From: an uncultured Ruminococcus sp.
GTDB lineage: Bacteria; Bacillota; Clostridia; Oscillospirales; Acutalibacteraceae
Length of the DNA: 64,000 bases
Assembly (NCBI GenBank): GCA_902786345.1
Contig: CADACB010000004.1
Coordinates: forward strand, 24,041-88,040
Direction of reading: 5' to 3'
Shown: one piece after another, positions 62,094-64,000 of the stretch
Layout of the letters: the number at the start of each line of letters is the position of its first letter
How positions within the stretch are numbered: position 1 is the first letter of the stretch
The notes under the pieces: model-generated
What the model saw: the letters and a program-made list of their open reading frames with translations, nothing else
What the model was told of the DNA's origin: nothing
The model's database searches: none
Made by a program: the position numbers and the translations under genes

Positions 62094-63863
62094 ATGTTAA
62101 ACGAGTTCTGGAGTTCCTTTAAAAGCGGTACAGACATCAGAGGTGTGGCTGTAGGTGGTGCAGGCTATGAAGTAAATATAACTGATGAAACTGTAAGTGC
62201 AATGGTAAATGGATTTGCACTCTGGCTTTCAAGGAAGACAGGAAAAACACCATCTGAGCTTAAAATCTCTGTGGGACGTGATTCAAGAATATCAGGTCCG
62301 GCAATTGCAGAAGTAACAAAACATACACTTCTCAATTCGGGTGTATTTGTTGTAGACTGCGACCTTGCTTCAACACCTGCAATGTTTATGACAACTGTAG
62401 AATTAGGTTGTGACGGTGCAATTCAGATAACCGCAAGTCATCACCCTTATTATAGAAATGGTCTGAAATTTTTTACAAGAGAGGGTGGTCTTGAAAGCGA
62501 AAATATCACTTCAATACTGGAATATGCTCAAGATGGAGAGGCACCTGAGGAAAATGACGGTGGTAAGATTGTTGAGAATGACTATATGACTTATTATGCA
62601 GGTAACCTTCGTGAGCTTATAAAGAAAGAAATAAACTCAGATGATGACTATCATCATCCTCTTAAGGGCTTTAAAATTATTGTAGATGCTGGAAATGGTG
62701 TAGGTGGATTTTATGCTACGGATGTACTTGAAGCACTCGGTGCTGATATAAGAGGAAGTCAGTTTCTTGAGCCTGACGGTATGTTCCCGAACCATATTCC
62801 TAATCCTGAGGATAAAACAGCTATGGCTTCTATTAGTGCAGCAGTAAAGGAAGCAGGTGCGGATTTTGGAGTTATATTTGATACAGATGTTGACCGCTGT
62901 GGTGCAGTGGATGCACAAGGCAAAGAGATCAACCGCAACAGACTTGTTGCTCTTGCAGCGGCAATTGCTCTTGAAAATAACAAAGGCGGTATGATAGTTA
63001 CGGATTCTATAACATCAAGTGGTCTTAAGGAATTCATTGAAAAAGAGCTTGGGGGTAAGCATCTCAGGTTCAAGAGAGGCTATAAAAACGTGATTGATGA
63101 GGCAATAAGACAAAATCAAAATGACGTTAACTGTCCGCTTGCTATAGAAACATCAGGTCATGCTGCTATGAGAGAGAATTATTTCCTTGATGACGGTGCA
63201 TATCTTATCACAAAGATTATAATTAAAATGGCACAACTCCGAAAACAAGATAAAAAGCTTGAAAGTCTTATAGAAAATCTCAAAGAGCCGGTTGAAAGTA
63301 AAGAAATAAGAATTAAGATCACTGAGAAGAATTTCAGAGAATATGGCAAGAAGGTAATTGAAGATCTTACCAAATATTCAGAAGGTCAGAAAACCTTCAA
63401 GGTTGCTGATGATAATTACGAGGGAATAAGGGTATCCTTTGACTCCAGAAACGGAAATGGCTGGTTCTTGTTAAGATTAAGTGTACATGATCCTATAATG
63501 CCGCTTAACATTGAAAGTGACAGTGTTGGAGGTGTTGATAAGATATTTAAAAAGATTCAGCCATTCCTTGAGGGATGTATAGGTCTTGATACATATGTTG
63601 CCCCCAAGAAGCCAGCTTCAGCAGTTGTTAAAAAAACAGTATCCGATAAAACGTCTGAACCTGTGTCATCTAAAAAGGCTTCAAAACCAACTGTATCGTC
63701 TAAAAAGCCTGTAGGTAATAAATTATCTGACGATGTAAAAAGTGCCGGTGAAGAGTCTGTGAAGGCAGAAACTGCTAAGGTTTCACCTAAAGAAAAAAAA
63801 GCAGCAGCTAAGAAGAAAACAACCGAAACAGCAAAATCCAAAAAAGATAATTCTACAAAATAA
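62094..63863 (+). CDS. Phosphomannomutase/phosphoglucomutase with Lys-rich tail
   Basis: The 589-residue product is a second alpha-D-phosphohexomutase, only distantly related to the one at 56.8 kb. Motifs: SGTDIRGVA (substrate entry), the serine loop TASHHPYYRNGLKFF (here S-H-H-P in place of S-H-N-P), the metal loop DTDVDRCG, and ETSGHAAMRENYFLDDGAYL. The catalytic part ends near residue 500; SFDSRNGNGWFLLRLS replaces the usual phosphate loop. The final 85 residues are low complexity, rich in Lys, Ser, Ala and Thr, and are not part of the normal enzyme. AAAGGAG precedes the ATG. Located 52 nt after the fusion gene, in the same operon. Confidence 0.88.
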   Translation: MLNEFWSSFKSGTDIRGVAVGGAGYEVNITDETVSAMVNGFALWLSRKTGKTPSELKISVGRDSRISGPAIAEVTKHTLLNSGVFVVDCDLASTPAMFMTTVELGCDGAIQITASHHPYYRNGLKFFTREGGLESENITSILEYAQDGEAPEENDGGKIVENDYMTYYAGNLRELIKKEINSDDDYHHPLKGFKIIVDAGNGVGGFYATDVLEALGADIRGSQFLEPDGMFPNHIPNPEDKTAMASISAAVKEAGADFGVIFDTDVDRCGAVDAQGKEINRNRLVALAAAIALENNKGGMIVTDSITSSGLKEFIEKELGGKHLRFKRGYKNVIDEAIRQNQNDVNCPLAIETSGHAAMRENYFLDDGAYLITKIIIKMAQLRKQDKKLESLIENLKEPVESKEIRIKITEKNFREYGKKVIEDLTKYSEGQKTFKVADDNYEGIRVSFDSRNGNGWFLLRLSVHDPIMPLNIESDSVGGVDKIFKKIQPFLEGCIGLDTYVAPKKPASAVVKKTVSDKTSEPVSSKKASKPTVSSKKPVGNKLSDDVKSAGEESVKAETAKVSPKEKKAAAKKKTTETAKSKKDNSTK

Positions 63864-63870
63864 TTATCTC

Positions 63871-63898
63871 GGGTACAGCAAAAGCTGTACCCATTTTT
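63871..63898 (+). terminator. Rho-independent terminator of the mutase operon
   Basis: A perfect 9-bp stem (GGGTACAGC / GCTGTACCC, loop AAAA) is followed by ATTTTT, 7 nt after the stop codon. Confidence 0.88.
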
Positions 63899-63902
63899 AT
63901 AA

Positions 63903-64000
63903 GGCTCTATAATAAATGTTGGGGTAACAAATAGAGCCTACAAAAAAATATAAAAAAAGTAGAGCATATTTGCACCAAATCCGTTAAAATGGAATTGACG
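63903..64000. mobile_element. Possible end of an ISL3-like insertion sequence (partial)
   Basis: From 63903 the sequence reads GGCTCTATAATAAATGTTGG, which resembles the terminal repeat of ISL3-family elements (GGCTCT... with TGTTGGGG), and it repeats as ATAGAGCC at 63931-63938 and again as TAGAGC at 63960. The transposase would lie beyond the window edge, so the call rests on the terminal bases alone. Confidence 0.3.

Overview
The window looks like a low-GC Gram-positive Clostridia genome, most likely a Ruminococcus-like member of the Oscillospiraceae/Ruminococcaceae. The evidence is the AT-rich sequence with strong GGAGG-type ribosome sites, LPxTG pilins with class C sortases, a fibro-slime adhesin, a DUF4250 protein, a FabV/trans-2-enoyl-CoA reductase and many zinc-ribbon membrane proteins. 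No rRNA, tRNA, CRISPR array or complete insertion sequence was found.

Layout. 1-6.4 kb (+): end of a GH25 muramidase, an ABC-F ATPase, MtaB, a Ser/Glu-rich lipoprotein and a DUF308 membrane protein; a small HPr-like gene lies on the minus strand. 6.4-12.2 kb (-): a cluster built round an SPFH (YdjI-like) protein and several zinc-ribbon membrane proteins, with a GNAT acetyltransferase at its end. 12.4-14.9 kb (-): a membrane UDP-sugar 4,6-dehydratase and a short DUF4250 gene. 15-23 kb (+): asnB, a Cof-type HAD phosphatase, a four-gene run (YbaK-like deacylase, SprT-like protein, RlmA, lipoprotein), fabV and an M23 peptidase. 23.3-26.5 kb (-): a modular lipoprotein, Gph-like phosphatase and QueH.

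26.8-37 kb (+): a sortase-assembled pilus locus with a fibro-slime tip adhesin, an LPATG backbone pilin, two class C sortases, a SpaA-type minor pilin with an atypical sorting signal, and a VanY-type carboxypeptidase after a terminator. Its intergenic RNA is unusually structured: the leader of the backbone pilin contains two long interleaved helices (pseudoknot or mutually exclusive hairpins), and two strong hairpins separate pilin from sortase. 37-41 kb (-): Mrp/ApbC, a membrane protein, PrmA, a YtxH-like protein and TcdA. 41-46 kb (+): a MacB/FtsX-type ABC transporter preceded by a promoter between direct repeats, then a Gx-transporter/HepS-like protein.

46-56.7 kb (+): the most striking locus. 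One good promoter precedes a 3,047-residue secreted protein with more than twenty GLUG-like N-x-G-[ND]-I repeats, then two small exported proteins that share an S-K-Y motif after their signal helix; a strong terminator closes the unit. I recognise no described system with this composition. 56.8-64 kb: two different phosphohexomutases flank a lipocalin-like membrane protein and a zinc ribbon-TM-TPR-solute-binding-protein fusion. The right edge may carry the start of an ISL3-like element.
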